A stretch of DNA of 64,000 nucleotides from assembly GCF_020882015.2 (NCBI RefSeq), contig NZ_CP086555.2, positions 620,001 through 684,000 of the forward strand. Reading direction: 5' to 3'. The position numbers and the translations under genes were made by a program. The DNA is from Candidatus Borrelia undatumii (GTDB lineage: Bacteria > Spirochaetota > Spirochaetia > Borreliales > Borreliaceae). Of the stretch, positions 40,032-47,715 are shown piece after piece (the first letter of the stretch is position 1; each line of letters begins with the position of its first letter). The notes beneath the pieces were generated by a model that was given only the letters and a program-made list of their open reading frames with translations, searched no databases and was not told the DNA's origin.

Positions 40032-40060
40032 TTGACAAAAAAAAATCAATTTAGGATAAT
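40032..40060 (+). promoter_or_regulatory. Promoter of tRNA-Asn
   Basis: A perfect TTGACA (40032-40037) and GATAAT (40055-40060) are 17 bases apart; transcription should begin about 8 bases before the tRNA. Confidence 0.8.
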
Positions 40061-40074
40061 ACCTTTAGTGTATT

Positions 40075-40147
40075 TCCCCTATAGCTCAGTCGGTAGAGCG
40101 GGTGGCTGTTAACCACTAGGTCGGAGGTTCAAGTCCTTCTGGGGGAG
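40075..40147 (+). tRNA. tRNA-Asn (anticodon GTT)
   Basis: Acceptor TCCCCTA pairs with TGGGGGA, discriminator G. The anticodon stem and loop (GGTGG CTGTTAA CCACT) give GTT. CCA is not encoded. Its last 32 bases overlap, antisense, the 3' end of the RNase M5-like frame. Confidence 0.94.
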
Positions 40148-40688
40148 TTCTGTTTTCTGTGTTGGTTAGCTCTTCTATCTCTTTCCGTTTTATTTTAAAG
40201 TAGTTGATCCTTTCAAGTAGCCTTTTGTTATTGCCGTTACCCAGTTGAAAATGTTTCTGTACCTTTTCCCTTCTTTCTCTGGATTGTAGTCCCGTAAGAC
40301 CAAGTTCTATTAAATCATTTAAGGTTAGATCTTCTTTGTCTCTTCTGTCTGAAAAAGTTGCTACATTTGCTAACACTTTTGTTACTTCAAGTCTAGAGGA
40401 CATTTCAACTTCTTTATTTTTACTTTCAAGATGAGCATGCTTAATGCTGTCTTTATTTGAACACTTTAGTCTCTTAACTATTTGTTTTCTAATTAAGCTC
40501 CCAGCTCTATCACTGTCAGTGAAAATAATTATTCCATGCGTCGCCACAGCGCGCCTTAGCACATTGATAGTTTCTGATTTGAGATAAAAACCTCCAGTTT
40601 CAATTACGGCACACCTAAATAATTCTTTTATCCTCCTAGCATCGTCCTTGCCTTCAACTACAATGATTTCTTTTATTATTTCCAGAAT
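40116..40688 (-). CDS. rnmV: RNase M5-like TOPRIM protein without a standard start codon
   Basis: RNase M5 matures 5S rRNA in many bacteria. The frame reads IKEIIVVEGKDDARRIKELF, then ETGGFYLKSETINVLRRA and IIIFTDSDRAGSLIRKQI: a TOPRIM domain with Glu12, Asp58 and Asp60 (numbered from the ATT at 40688). It directly follows, in the same frame, the TAA of the aminopeptidase gene (40691-40689). From there to the GTG at 40562 (codon 43) there is no ATG, GTG or TTG, and starting at 40562 would delete the essential glutamate. ATT (40688) or CTG (40685) is the likely start. The C-terminus runs antisense into tRNA-Asn. Length about 190 residues. Confidence 0.7.
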   Translation of the reverse strand: MLEIIKEIIVVEGKDDARRIKELFRCAVIETGGFYLKSETINVLRRAVATHGIIIFTDSDRAGSLIRKQIVKRLKCSNKDSIKHAHLESKNKEVEMSSRLEVTKVLANVATFSDRRDKEDLTLNDLIELGLTGLQSRERREKVQKHFQLGNGNNKRLLERINYFKIKRKEIEELTNTENRTPPEGLEPPT

Positions 40689-41957
40689 TTAGTCCCAATT
40701 TTCAAAAAATGATCTAAGCAATTTGATTGCATCTCTGTGGTCTGATATCGCGATTGTTTCTCTTAAAGAGTGCATTGCCCACATTGGAGTCCCAATATCT
40801 ATGGTTTCAATACCCGTTTGGGCGTTAGTAATAGGTCCAATTGTCGTTCCAGCATTGACATTTGCTTTCAATATTATTTCCTGGACTTGAATGTCGTTTT
40901 TCATAGCCAATGACTTAAGTCTTGCATATCCGTGTGCTGTTGTTGCATATTTGAAATTGGCATTACTTTTAATAGTTACACCTTTTCCTAGGCTTACTTC
41001 GTATTTTGGGTCATGTTTGTCTATATATCCTGGATGAACCCCATGTGCACCATCCATTGAAATGTGGAAAGATTTGTTTAGCTTTATTAAGTGTTCCTCT
41101 CTCTTTAAATTTAAAGCCTCATTAATTCTTTCCAATACTTCTGTCAATAGTTGTGAATCAGCTCCTCTTGAAGTTAAAGATCCAATTTCCTCATTGTCGA
41201 AAAACACAGCTACTTTATTCTTGTCGTTGTTTGTGTGCACAAATGCATTCATGATGGCGTGACATCCAGATTTGTTATCAAGATTTTTTGATGCTAAAAA
41301 TTCACCCTCGCTACCAATTATTTTAGAAACCTCGGATGCTGTAAAGATTAAGTCGCAGGATAGAAAATCTTTCTCCAATATGTTGAGTTTATTCAGAATT
41401 ATTTCTTTAATGCTTTTTTTGAGACTGGTAATAACTACAACATTTTCATGGGTATCATATGCAAATCCCTCATTAATCTTTCGGTTTAAATGAATTGCAA
41501 CATTTGGTATAATTCCAATGTTTTCAATTGTTATTAGTTCCGAATTAATAATTCCATCTTTATTAAAGTACACAATACCTGCCAAAGTTAAATCTCTGTC
41601 AGTCCAAGTCGAAATAATTGGACCTCCATAAACTTCGATATGATTTGAAAAAACATTTCCTTTGTTCTTTATAGACTCTATTTTAAGTTTTAATCCGGGG
41701 CTGTCAGAGTGCGCACCTGCTATCAAAAACGGCTCGTGTATCTTATCGGTATTTATGTTAAATGCAATAAGAGAAGTGCCTTCTTTTTTAATATAGTAAT
41801 ATCCTGCTTCTAATTTCCATTTCTCAGTAAGCTTTAATTCCTGAGCATTAAGGTAATGTACCAATTTCTGCTCAATGTAATTTACTAGATGGTAAGGAGT
41901 TAGGCTTGCATCTAATAGGTTCTGGAAATGCGATATATCTAGAGTTCGCTCGTTCAC
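40689..41957 (-). CDS. M18-family aminopeptidase (aspartyl aminopeptidase type)
   Basis: A cytosolic metallo-aminopeptidase, 422 residues. Zinc-site blocks are visible: IAGAHSDSPGLKLK (His83, Asp85), NLDNKSGCHAI near 226, FFDNEEIGS near 250 with the catalytic Glu pair, and SMDGAHGVHPGY near 300, ending with a metal-binding His in the WAMHSLRE segment. The start is GTG at 41957 with AGGAGG about 10 bases upstream. The RNase M5-like frame begins with the base after its stop, so the second gene probably depends on re-initiation. Likely role: recycling peptides taken up from the host. Confidence 0.9.
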   Translation of the reverse strand: MNERTLDISHFQNLLDASLTPYHLVNYIEQKLVHYLNAQELKLTEKWKLEAGYYYIKKEGTSLIAFNINTDKIHEPFLIAGAHSDSPGLKLKIESIKNKGNVFSNHIEVYGGPIISTWTDRDLTLAGIVYFNKDGIINSELITIENIGIIPNVAIHLNRKINEGFAYDTHENVVVITSLKKSIKEIILNKLNILEKDFLSCDLIFTASEVSKIIGSEGEFLASKNLDNKSGCHAIMNAFVHTNNDKNKVAVFFDNEEIGSLTSRGADSQLLTEVLERINEALNLKREEHLIKLNKSFHISMDGAHGVHPGYIDKHDPKYEVSLGKGVTIKSNANFKYATTAHGYARLKSLAMKNDIQVQEIILKANVNAGTTIGPITNAQTGIETIDIGTPMWAMHSLRETIAISDHRDAIKLLRSFFENWD

Positions 41958-42051
41958 TGTCAGTGTCCTCCTGATGTTTTGTTTTTATTGTTTTTATAAC
42001 TTATATACTATTATAATAGTCGATATGTGTATATATTGGTAAGGAGATTTA

Positions 42052-42777
42052 ATGAAGAATTTTTGTAAATTGTGGTTCGCGTCTTTAACTTTTATTGCTT
42101 GTACAGCCAGTACAACAGTTGCTTTAAGGGATAATATGAGCGGAACAGTTTCAGTGGTGTTTAATGTTAACCCGGAGTTTGAAAGGATAAAGAGAGAGCT
42201 TGTGGCTACTCTTGGAGGGGAGGAAGTAGCCAGGATGCCTCTTTTTCCTGTCGATGAGATAAGAAAATATTTTAAAGATATGGGAAAAGAATCAGGCCTC
42301 AGTCTTTTGGAGATTGAGGAGAAGGGTGATTCTCTTAAACTTGTTATTGGGTTTGATAGTTTGGTTAAGGTTCTGAAGAATTATTTAGAAAAGGAAAAAA
42401 TGCCACTATTAAAGGTAGAGAACAAGAATGGCAAAAATATTATTGATATTGATATTAATATAGAAAACGTTACAAAGATTATTAATGAGAATAAAGAATC
42501 AATAAACGACGTCCTTGCAGCTCTTCTTCCATCAGAGGAAGTCCCAATGACTGGAAAGGAATATAGAGATGTTCTGGTTTACTTTTTATCAGATTTTACT
42601 AGCAGGGCAGGTGAGCTCATAGATGGTTCTAATCTTAAGATTAAGATAAAAACTTCAAGGAAAATTCAGGAACAATTTGGCTTTAAGCAAACTAATTTAA
42701 ATAATCTAGAATTTGAATTGAATATGGTTGAGGGCTTGAGCCTAGAAAATCCAATAAAATTAAGATTGGTCTATTAA
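42052..42777 (+). CDS. Putative lipoprotein
   Basis: 241 residues. The N-terminus MKNFCKLWFASLTFIAC looks like a spirochaetal lipoprotein signal with the modified Cys at 17 (box FIAC, a loose match). The rest is hydrophilic with alternating charged helices and beta strands and no motif I recognise. AAGGAG lies 5 bases before the ATG, a strong site. It faces fruA end to end, 26 bases apart, and has no operon partner. It corresponds to BB0628; the localisation is inferred. Confidence 0.75.
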   Translation: MKNFCKLWFASLTFIACTASTTVALRDNMSGTVSVVFNVNPEFERIKRELVATLGGEEVARMPLFPVDEIRKYFKDMGKESGLSLLEIEEKGDSLKLVIGFDSLVKVLKNYLEKEKMPLLKVENKNGKNIIDIDINIENVTKIINENKESINDVLAALLPSEEVPMTGKEYRDVLVYFLSDFTSRAGELIDGSNLKIKIKTSRKIQEQFGFKQTNLNNLEFELNMVEGLSLENPIKLRLVY

Positions 42778-42803
42778 GGCTTCCATATTAAAAGAAGTAG
42801 TAG

Positions 42804-44648
42804 TCAATTCTCCCTTTTCATAAGTCCCAGTGATATTGCTGTTACCACGCTTCCTATTAGTATGGATGTTATCCACATTAGGGGGTTGGTTACTATTGGA
42901 AGGATGAAAATTCCTCCATGTGGAGCCATGAGTTTTACCTCAAATAATGCAGACAAAAAGCCCCCTATTGATGATCCTAGTATGCAGGCAGGTATTACCT
43001 TTAAGGGGTCTGCTGCTGCTAGGGGTATTACGCCTTCTGTAATAAAACATGCCCCCAGAAAATAGCAAATTTTACCAGTTTCTTTCTCTTCTTTTGAAAA
43101 CTTATTGCTGAAAATACTGGTCGCAATCGCTACCCCAAGTGGAGGAATCATTCCACCTGCCATTATGCTTGCGTGGGGGATATAGTTGTGGGCAGTTATC
43201 ATTGCGATTCCAAATGCGTATGCCGCTTTGTTTACAGGCCCTCCCATATCTATTGCCATCATTCCTCCTAGCAGGGCACCAAGCAATGCCATATTTGTCC
43301 CACTGAGTGTGTTTAACATATTGGTTATTGATATGTTGATAAACGAAATTGGTGCTAGTAGGATATGCACCAGAAACCCTGATATAAGTACTGAAAAAAA
43401 GGGATAGATTAAAACAGGGTTTATTCCGCTTAAAGTTTGAGGTATGGCCTTACGGCTTACTGACTTTACGCCCAAAGTTATATATCCTGCAATAAATCCC
43501 GCCAATATTCCACCAAGGAAACCGGCGTTTTCTTTGCTCAGCATGAGCCCTGTAATCATTCCAGGAGCAAGACCGGGACGCTCTGCTATGCTGAATGAAA
43601 TGTAGCCGGCGAGCATTGGAATCATTAAGAAAAAGGCATTTTCGCCCCCGATTTTCATCAAAATATCTGCTATTTTATTATAGTTTGGATCATTTTTATC
43701 AAATGCTTTAATTCCAAACATGAATGATATTGCAATTATTATTCCTCCTGATACTACAAAAGGAAGCATAAAGGAAACACCATTCATTAAATGTTTATAT
43801 GCTCCAATTGTTTTTGTGACTTGTTCGTTTTTTGTGCCTACAGTTTTGTTTTTATAAATTTGTGCTTTGTTTTCAAGGATATTTTGAATAAGCTCCTTTG
43901 CCTTGTGTATGCCATCTTTTACGTCAACTTCAATTAATGGTTTGCCATTAAACCTTTCCTTTTGGACAGTTTTTCCAGAAGCAATTATTATACCCCTTGC
44001 TCTTATTATGTCTTCTGTTGTTATTGGGTTATCAATTCCACTGGAACCATTAGTTTCCACTTTTATCTCTACATTTAGTTCATCAGCAGCACGCCTTAGG
44101 CTTTCGGCTGCCATGTATGTGTGGGCAATGCCCACAGGACAAGCCGTTACGGCGAGGATAAAGTCTGTAGAGTTAGATTTATTGATTGCCTCGTCTATTT
44201 TATTACTTAAAAGAATTTCTGTGAGCCTACTTTTATCGCTTGTGTTCATAATTTCTTCTCTTAATATTCTGTTACTAAATATGCTGTTAAGAGCAGAAAT
44301 TACTTTAATATGTGCATTTCCTGTAACCTCTTCAGGAACAGCCATCATAAAGAATAATTTTGAACGCTTCGCGTCAGAAGCATTAAAGTCAAATCCCTCT
44401 CCCTTAACTCGCAATATAGCGATGCCATGTTTTTTGACAAAACTGCCCCTTGCATGCGGCATCGCAATGTGTTCCTCAAGGCCTGTTCCATTTGTTTCTT
44501 CTCGTTTTTTTACACTCTTTATAAAAGTTTCTTTGTCGTTCAGATATCCGTTTTCACTAAGCATAGTTGCCATTCTTTCAATTACATCATCCTTGTTTTT
44601 AGTCTCATAGTCCAATAAAATTAGGTTTTCAAAGAATAAATGTTTCAT
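42804..44648 (-). CDS. fruA: Fructose-type PTS permease, fused IIA-IIB-IIC
   Basis: Imports and phosphorylates a sugar, by family fructose to fructose-1-phosphate. 614 residues in one chain. The IIA domain (1-150) has the phospho-His65 in IAMPHARGSF. The IIB domain (about 163-265) has Cys170 in VTACPVGIAHTYMAAESL. The IIC channel (about 280-612) has many membrane segments, with motifs like GGPVNKAAYAFG. The divergent neighbour is 1-phosphofructokinase, which matches the product. It corresponds to the second fruA locus (BB0629); mannose or another hexose cannot be excluded. Confidence 0.93.
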   Translation of the reverse strand: MKHLFFENLILLDYETKNKDDVIERMATMLSENGYLNDKETFIKSVKKREETNGTGLEEHIAMPHARGSFVKKHGIAILRVKGEGFDFNASDAKRSKLFFMMAVPEEVTGNAHIKVISALNSIFSNRILREEIMNTSDKSRLTEILLSNKIDEAINKSNSTDFILAVTACPVGIAHTYMAAESLRRAADELNVEIKVETNGSSGIDNPITTEDIIRARGIIIASGKTVQKERFNGKPLIEVDVKDGIHKAKELIQNILENKAQIYKNKTVGTKNEQVTKTIGAYKHLMNGVSFMLPFVVSGGIIIAISFMFGIKAFDKNDPNYNKIADILMKIGGENAFFLMIPMLAGYISFSIAERPGLAPGMITGLMLSKENAGFLGGILAGFIAGYITLGVKSVSRKAIPQTLSGINPVLIYPFFSVLISGFLVHILLAPISFINISITNMLNTLSGTNMALLGALLGGMMAIDMGGPVNKAAYAFGIAMITAHNYIPHASIMAGGMIPPLGVAIATSIFSNKFSKEEKETGKICYFLGACFITEGVIPLAAADPLKVIPACILGSSIGGFLSALFEVKLMAPHGGIFILPIVTNPLMWITSILIGSVVTAISLGLMKREN

Positions 44649-44686
44649 AGAAAAGACTCCTTGTCATAAACAGTATATAATACATG

Positions 44687-44698
44687 ATGGTAAACCAT
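44687..44698. promoter_or_regulatory. Small palindrome in the fruA/fruK divergent promoter
   Basis: ATGGTAAACCAT is a 5-bp inverted repeat around AA, next to a TATAAT at 44676-44681, in the 91 bases between the two divergent starts. It could be an operator for a sugar regulator; there is no further support. Confidence 0.25.
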
Positions 44699-44739
44699 AT
44701 AATTATTTAATGATTTTATCTAATTATGAGGAGGCTGGC

Positions 44740-45657
44740 TTGATATATACTTTAACTCTTAATCCTGCTGTTGATTATAAGATAGTTGTAGATGGATTTC
44801 AGGAGGGGCGTCTTAATAACACTCTTATGAGCAGCTTTTTTGCTGGTGGTAAGGGTATAAATGTCAGTAGTGTACTTAAGAATTTTGATACGGAAAGTAT
44901 AGCGTGTGGGTTTTTGGGTGGATTTACCGGTAGTTATATAGAACATTTTCTTGATTTGAAAGGAATAAAACATGACTTTGTTAGAATAGCTGAGCATACT
45001 AGAGTAAATATCAAAATGATGTCTAATAAAGAAGAAACAGAAATCAACGGAAATTCACCTGTAATACTTGAGAGTGATTTTCAGCTTTTGATTTCAAAAC
45101 TGGAGCAATTAAATAATAATGACATATTGATAATGTCTGGTAGTGTTCCAGATTCACTTGGTCATAGGGCGTATAACGAAATAGGTAAGCATATTTCTGA
45201 CAATGTTAGTTTAATTGTTGACACCAGTGGTATGGCCTTGCAGGAAGCTTTGGAGCTTAAACCTTTTTTAATAAAGCCGAATATTAAGGAATTTGAGGGG
45301 CTTTTAGGTATCAAGTTAAGTTCTGTTGGGGATATAATCAGGGCTGGATATGGGTTGATAGATAAGGGTGTTGAAAATATCATAGTATCAATGGGAAATA
45401 AAGGAGCTGTTCTTTTAAGGGCTCAAGATTCCTATTTGGCTACTGTTCCAATATTTGCCTCACCTAGTACAGTTGGGGCAGGAGATTCTGTTGTTGCAGG
45501 GTTTGTATATGCCTACTGTAACGGGGAGTCCCTCTATCATTCTTTTAAGTTCGGGGTTACATCGGGTACTGCGACAGCACTTAAGGGGCAACTCTGTAGC
45601 CTTGAGGATGTCAAAAAAATTCTGGCTAACGTTAAAGTCGAGCAGATCTTACCGTAA
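44740..45657 (+). CDS. fruK: 1-phosphofructokinase
   Basis: Phosphorylates fructose-1-phosphate (or a similar sugar phosphate) to feed glycolysis. 305 residues of the PfkB/ribokinase family: LTLNPAVDYKI at the N-terminus, GGKGINVSSVLKNF near 36-49 and the anion-hole/base motif STVGAGDSVVAGF near 245, where the Asp is catalytic. The start is TTG at 44740, with GAGGAGG 5 bases upstream; a longer ATG form (44710) would put that ribosome site inside the gene. It is divergent from the matching PTS permease. Confidence 0.93.
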   Translation: MIYTLTLNPAVDYKIVVDGFQEGRLNNTLMSSFFAGGKGINVSSVLKNFDTESIACGFLGGFTGSYIEHFLDLKGIKHDFVRIAEHTRVNIKMMSNKEETEINGNSPVILESDFQLLISKLEQLNNNDILIMSGSVPDSLGHRAYNEIGKHISDNVSLIVDTSGMALQEALELKPFLIKPNIKEFEGLLGIKLSSVGDIIRAGYGLIDKGVENIIVSMGNKGAVLLRAQDSYLATVPIFASPSTVGAGDSVVAGFVYAYCNGESLYHSFKFGVTSGTATALKGQLCSLEDVKKILANVKVEQILP

Positions 45658-45751
45658 AAACATCAGACTCACAAGAGCGCTGTGCGGCAGATCACACACA
45701 CGCGCTTTCACCAACACAAAAACAAACACAAGAGCAAGCATCTTCAAATAC

Positions 45752-45825
45752 CGGGAGCGACGGGTCTCGAACCCGCGACCTCCTGCGTGACAGGCAGGCG
45801 TTCTAACCATCTGAACTACACCCCC
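45752..45825 (-). tRNA. tRNA-Asp (anticodon GTC)
   Basis: Acceptor GGGGGTG pairs with CGCTCCC (two wobble pairs), discriminator G. The anticodon loop CTGTCAC gives GTC. CCA is not encoded. Confidence 0.94.
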
Positions 45826-45842
45826 AAAAACAACACTCTAGA

Positions 45843-45871
45843 AGTATATTGTTTTTATTTTTCTTTGTCAA
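45843..45871 (-). promoter_or_regulatory. Promoter of tRNA-Asp
   Basis: On the minus strand a perfect TTGACA (45871-45866) lies 17 bases from TATACT (45848-45843). It starts right at the end of recD, whose stop is at 45873-45875. Confidence 0.85.
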
Positions 45872-45872
45872 T

Positions 45873-47699
45873 TTATTTTAATGCGTATAGTTGTGCCCAT
45901 ATTTTTGAATCTCTATCTATTGTTTTTCGACTAACATTCTTAATGATACCTTCGCTTGATATTATTTCTATGCTTTTCCTAGCTCTTGTTATTGCGGTAT
46001 AGAGCAGCTCTTTTGTTAAGAAAGGATGATCCTCTATTATGGTTACTACATTTTCATACTCAGAGCCTTGGCTTTTGTGTATTGTTGTGGCAAAGCTGAG
46101 TTCATATTTATTTAACAAGTTAAAATTTATTTTTTTATATTGTTCATTTTCTCTTTTAAACAAGGCGTAAATTTTGGAATTTTTCTTAAATAGAATACCC
46201 CTTTCTCCGTTAAATAAATCATTTTTATAGTCATTTTGAGTAATAAGAATGATTTGTCCAACTAAATTACCATGAATTCTTTTTAAATACATTTTTATGC
46301 TTTCGTTTACCCTTTTTGTCCCAAATTTTCCAAAATTTCTTGAACATAAGATGGTTTTTTTAGTTAGAACATCAAGAATTGATTCTATTTTGTCATCTGT
46401 TAATAAGTTAAGGTTAAAACTGTAAGTATTTTTGTATAGGGTTTTTGTGTAATTTAGCAGTTCATTTTCAATGCTTATTTTGTTTATTTCCTTTAAGACT
46501 ATGCTGTTACTATTATTAATTTGATTAAAGATTAAGTCTTCATTTTCTTTGTATATTGCTTCTGCTAGTAAGACAATCTCACGATTGCTTCTGAAATTCT
46601 TTTTAAGTATTTCTACAGCTTCATTGCTTATGTCTTTTATTTTAACAAGGCTTTCATATACATTACCTCCAGATATTGATGGAAGTTGATTTTTATCTCC
46701 CGTTATTATAAGTTTTGTTTTTATATTGATTGCCTTGAGTAATTTTAAGAAAGTGCTTGCGTCTATCATAGATGTCTCGTCAATTATGATTATGTCGAAT
46801 TCTAAAGGATTCTCTTCATTGTATTTGTAACCTTTGTTGATAAATGAAATTTTTAGTAATTTTTGCACCGTACCATGTTCTGTTTCAAGGTTTTTAAATA
46901 TAGATTTTAAGCTTGATTTTAGCTTTTGAATTGCTTTCCCCGTTGGCGCCATCAAGGCTACTTTTTGTCTAGCTTCTAAATTAATATCAATTGCTTTTAG
47001 AATATAATTGATAGTTGTTGTTTTTCCTGTGCCAGGACCGCCGCTGAGTATAAAAAAGTTACTTTTTAAAGCTTTTTCAATTGAGCTTACTTGCTCTTTA
47101 CTTAAGCCTTCAGTATTTAAATTTGTCATTATATTTTGTACTCTTTGTTCGCTAATTTTACTTCTGCTATTTTTAAGTCTTTCGTCTATCTTTTTAATTA
47201 ATTCTTCTTCTTCCCTGAAATTTTTTTGAGTGTAGATATTAATATTATTTTCCAGTATTAATGGGGTTGTTATTTTTTCACCTAACTTAAAATCTCTTAT
47301 TACATTACGTTGCTTTAACAATGACACCATTTCGTTGATTTTAGTTATTCTTGTAAATTGTTTAAGCTCTTCTAGTATTTTTATTGATTTTCTATGAAAT
47401 TCATCCTCTTCTTCAAGACCAAGGTAGGCACCCTCTATTGTCTTTCTAATATTTTCTGTTAGTAAGTCAATATTAGCTCTTAAATGTCCTTTAGAAAAAT
47501 AATCGAACAAAAATATTAAGAATATGGTAAGCTCTTTATGTTTTTTGTCTCTGATTTTACCTACAAGGAGATGAGATTTACAATAATTTTCTATGTTTAT
47601 ATTCAACGTTTCAAGTAGTTCGTAAATTTTGATTTCGGGAGATAAGTAATTTCTTTTATCATCTTTTAAGAATTCTCTTAAGACTAAATAATTTCTCAT
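45873..47699 (-). CDS. recD: Exodeoxyribonuclease V alpha subunit RecD
   Basis: The fast 5'-3' helicase motor of RecBCD. 608 residues. Walker A is LSGGPGTGKTTTINYIL near 218-234, Walker B-like IIIDETSMIDA near 305, and motif VI region ATTIHKSQGSEYENV and LYTAITRARKSIEI near the C-terminus. It is last of the pncB-recC-recB-recD row on the minus strand, 16 bases after recB. Together with Mfd it is part of the visible DNA-repair set in this window. Confidence 0.95.
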   Translation of the reverse strand: MRNYLVLREFLKDDKRNYLSPEIKIYELLETLNINIENYCKSHLLVGKIRDKKHKELTIFLIFLFDYFSKGHLRANIDLLTENIRKTIEGAYLGLEEEDEFHRKSIKILEELKQFTRITKINEMVSLLKQRNVIRDFKLGEKITTPLILENNINIYTQKNFREEEELIKKIDERLKNSRSKISEQRVQNIMTNLNTEGLSKEQVSSIEKALKSNFFILSGGPGTGKTTTINYILKAIDINLEARQKVALMAPTGKAIQKLKSSLKSIFKNLETEHGTVQKLLKISFINKGYKYNEENPLEFDIIIIDETSMIDASTFLKLLKAINIKTKLIITGDKNQLPSISGGNVYESLVKIKDISNEAVEILKKNFRSNREIVLLAEAIYKENEDLIFNQINNSNSIVLKEINKISIENELLNYTKTLYKNTYSFNLNLLTDDKIESILDVLTKKTILCSRNFGKFGTKRVNESIKMYLKRIHGNLVGQIILITQNDYKNDLFNGERGILFKKNSKIYALFKRENEQYKKINFNLLNKYELSFATTIHKSQGSEYENVVTIIEDHPFLTKELLYTAITRARKSIEIISSEGIIKNVSRKTIDRDSKIWAQLYALK

Positions 47700-47715
47700 A
47701 TTTTCCCTTCAATAT

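Noticed and set aside
43903-44610. 235-codon open frame on the plus strand, antisense to fruA
   Set aside because: It lies wholly opposite the well-supported PTS gene, has no ribosome site, and its composition mirrors the opposite strand.
45682-46002. Frame crossing tRNA-Asp with a peptide like GATGLEPATS
   Set aside because: This is the well-known false translation of antisense tRNA, not a protein.
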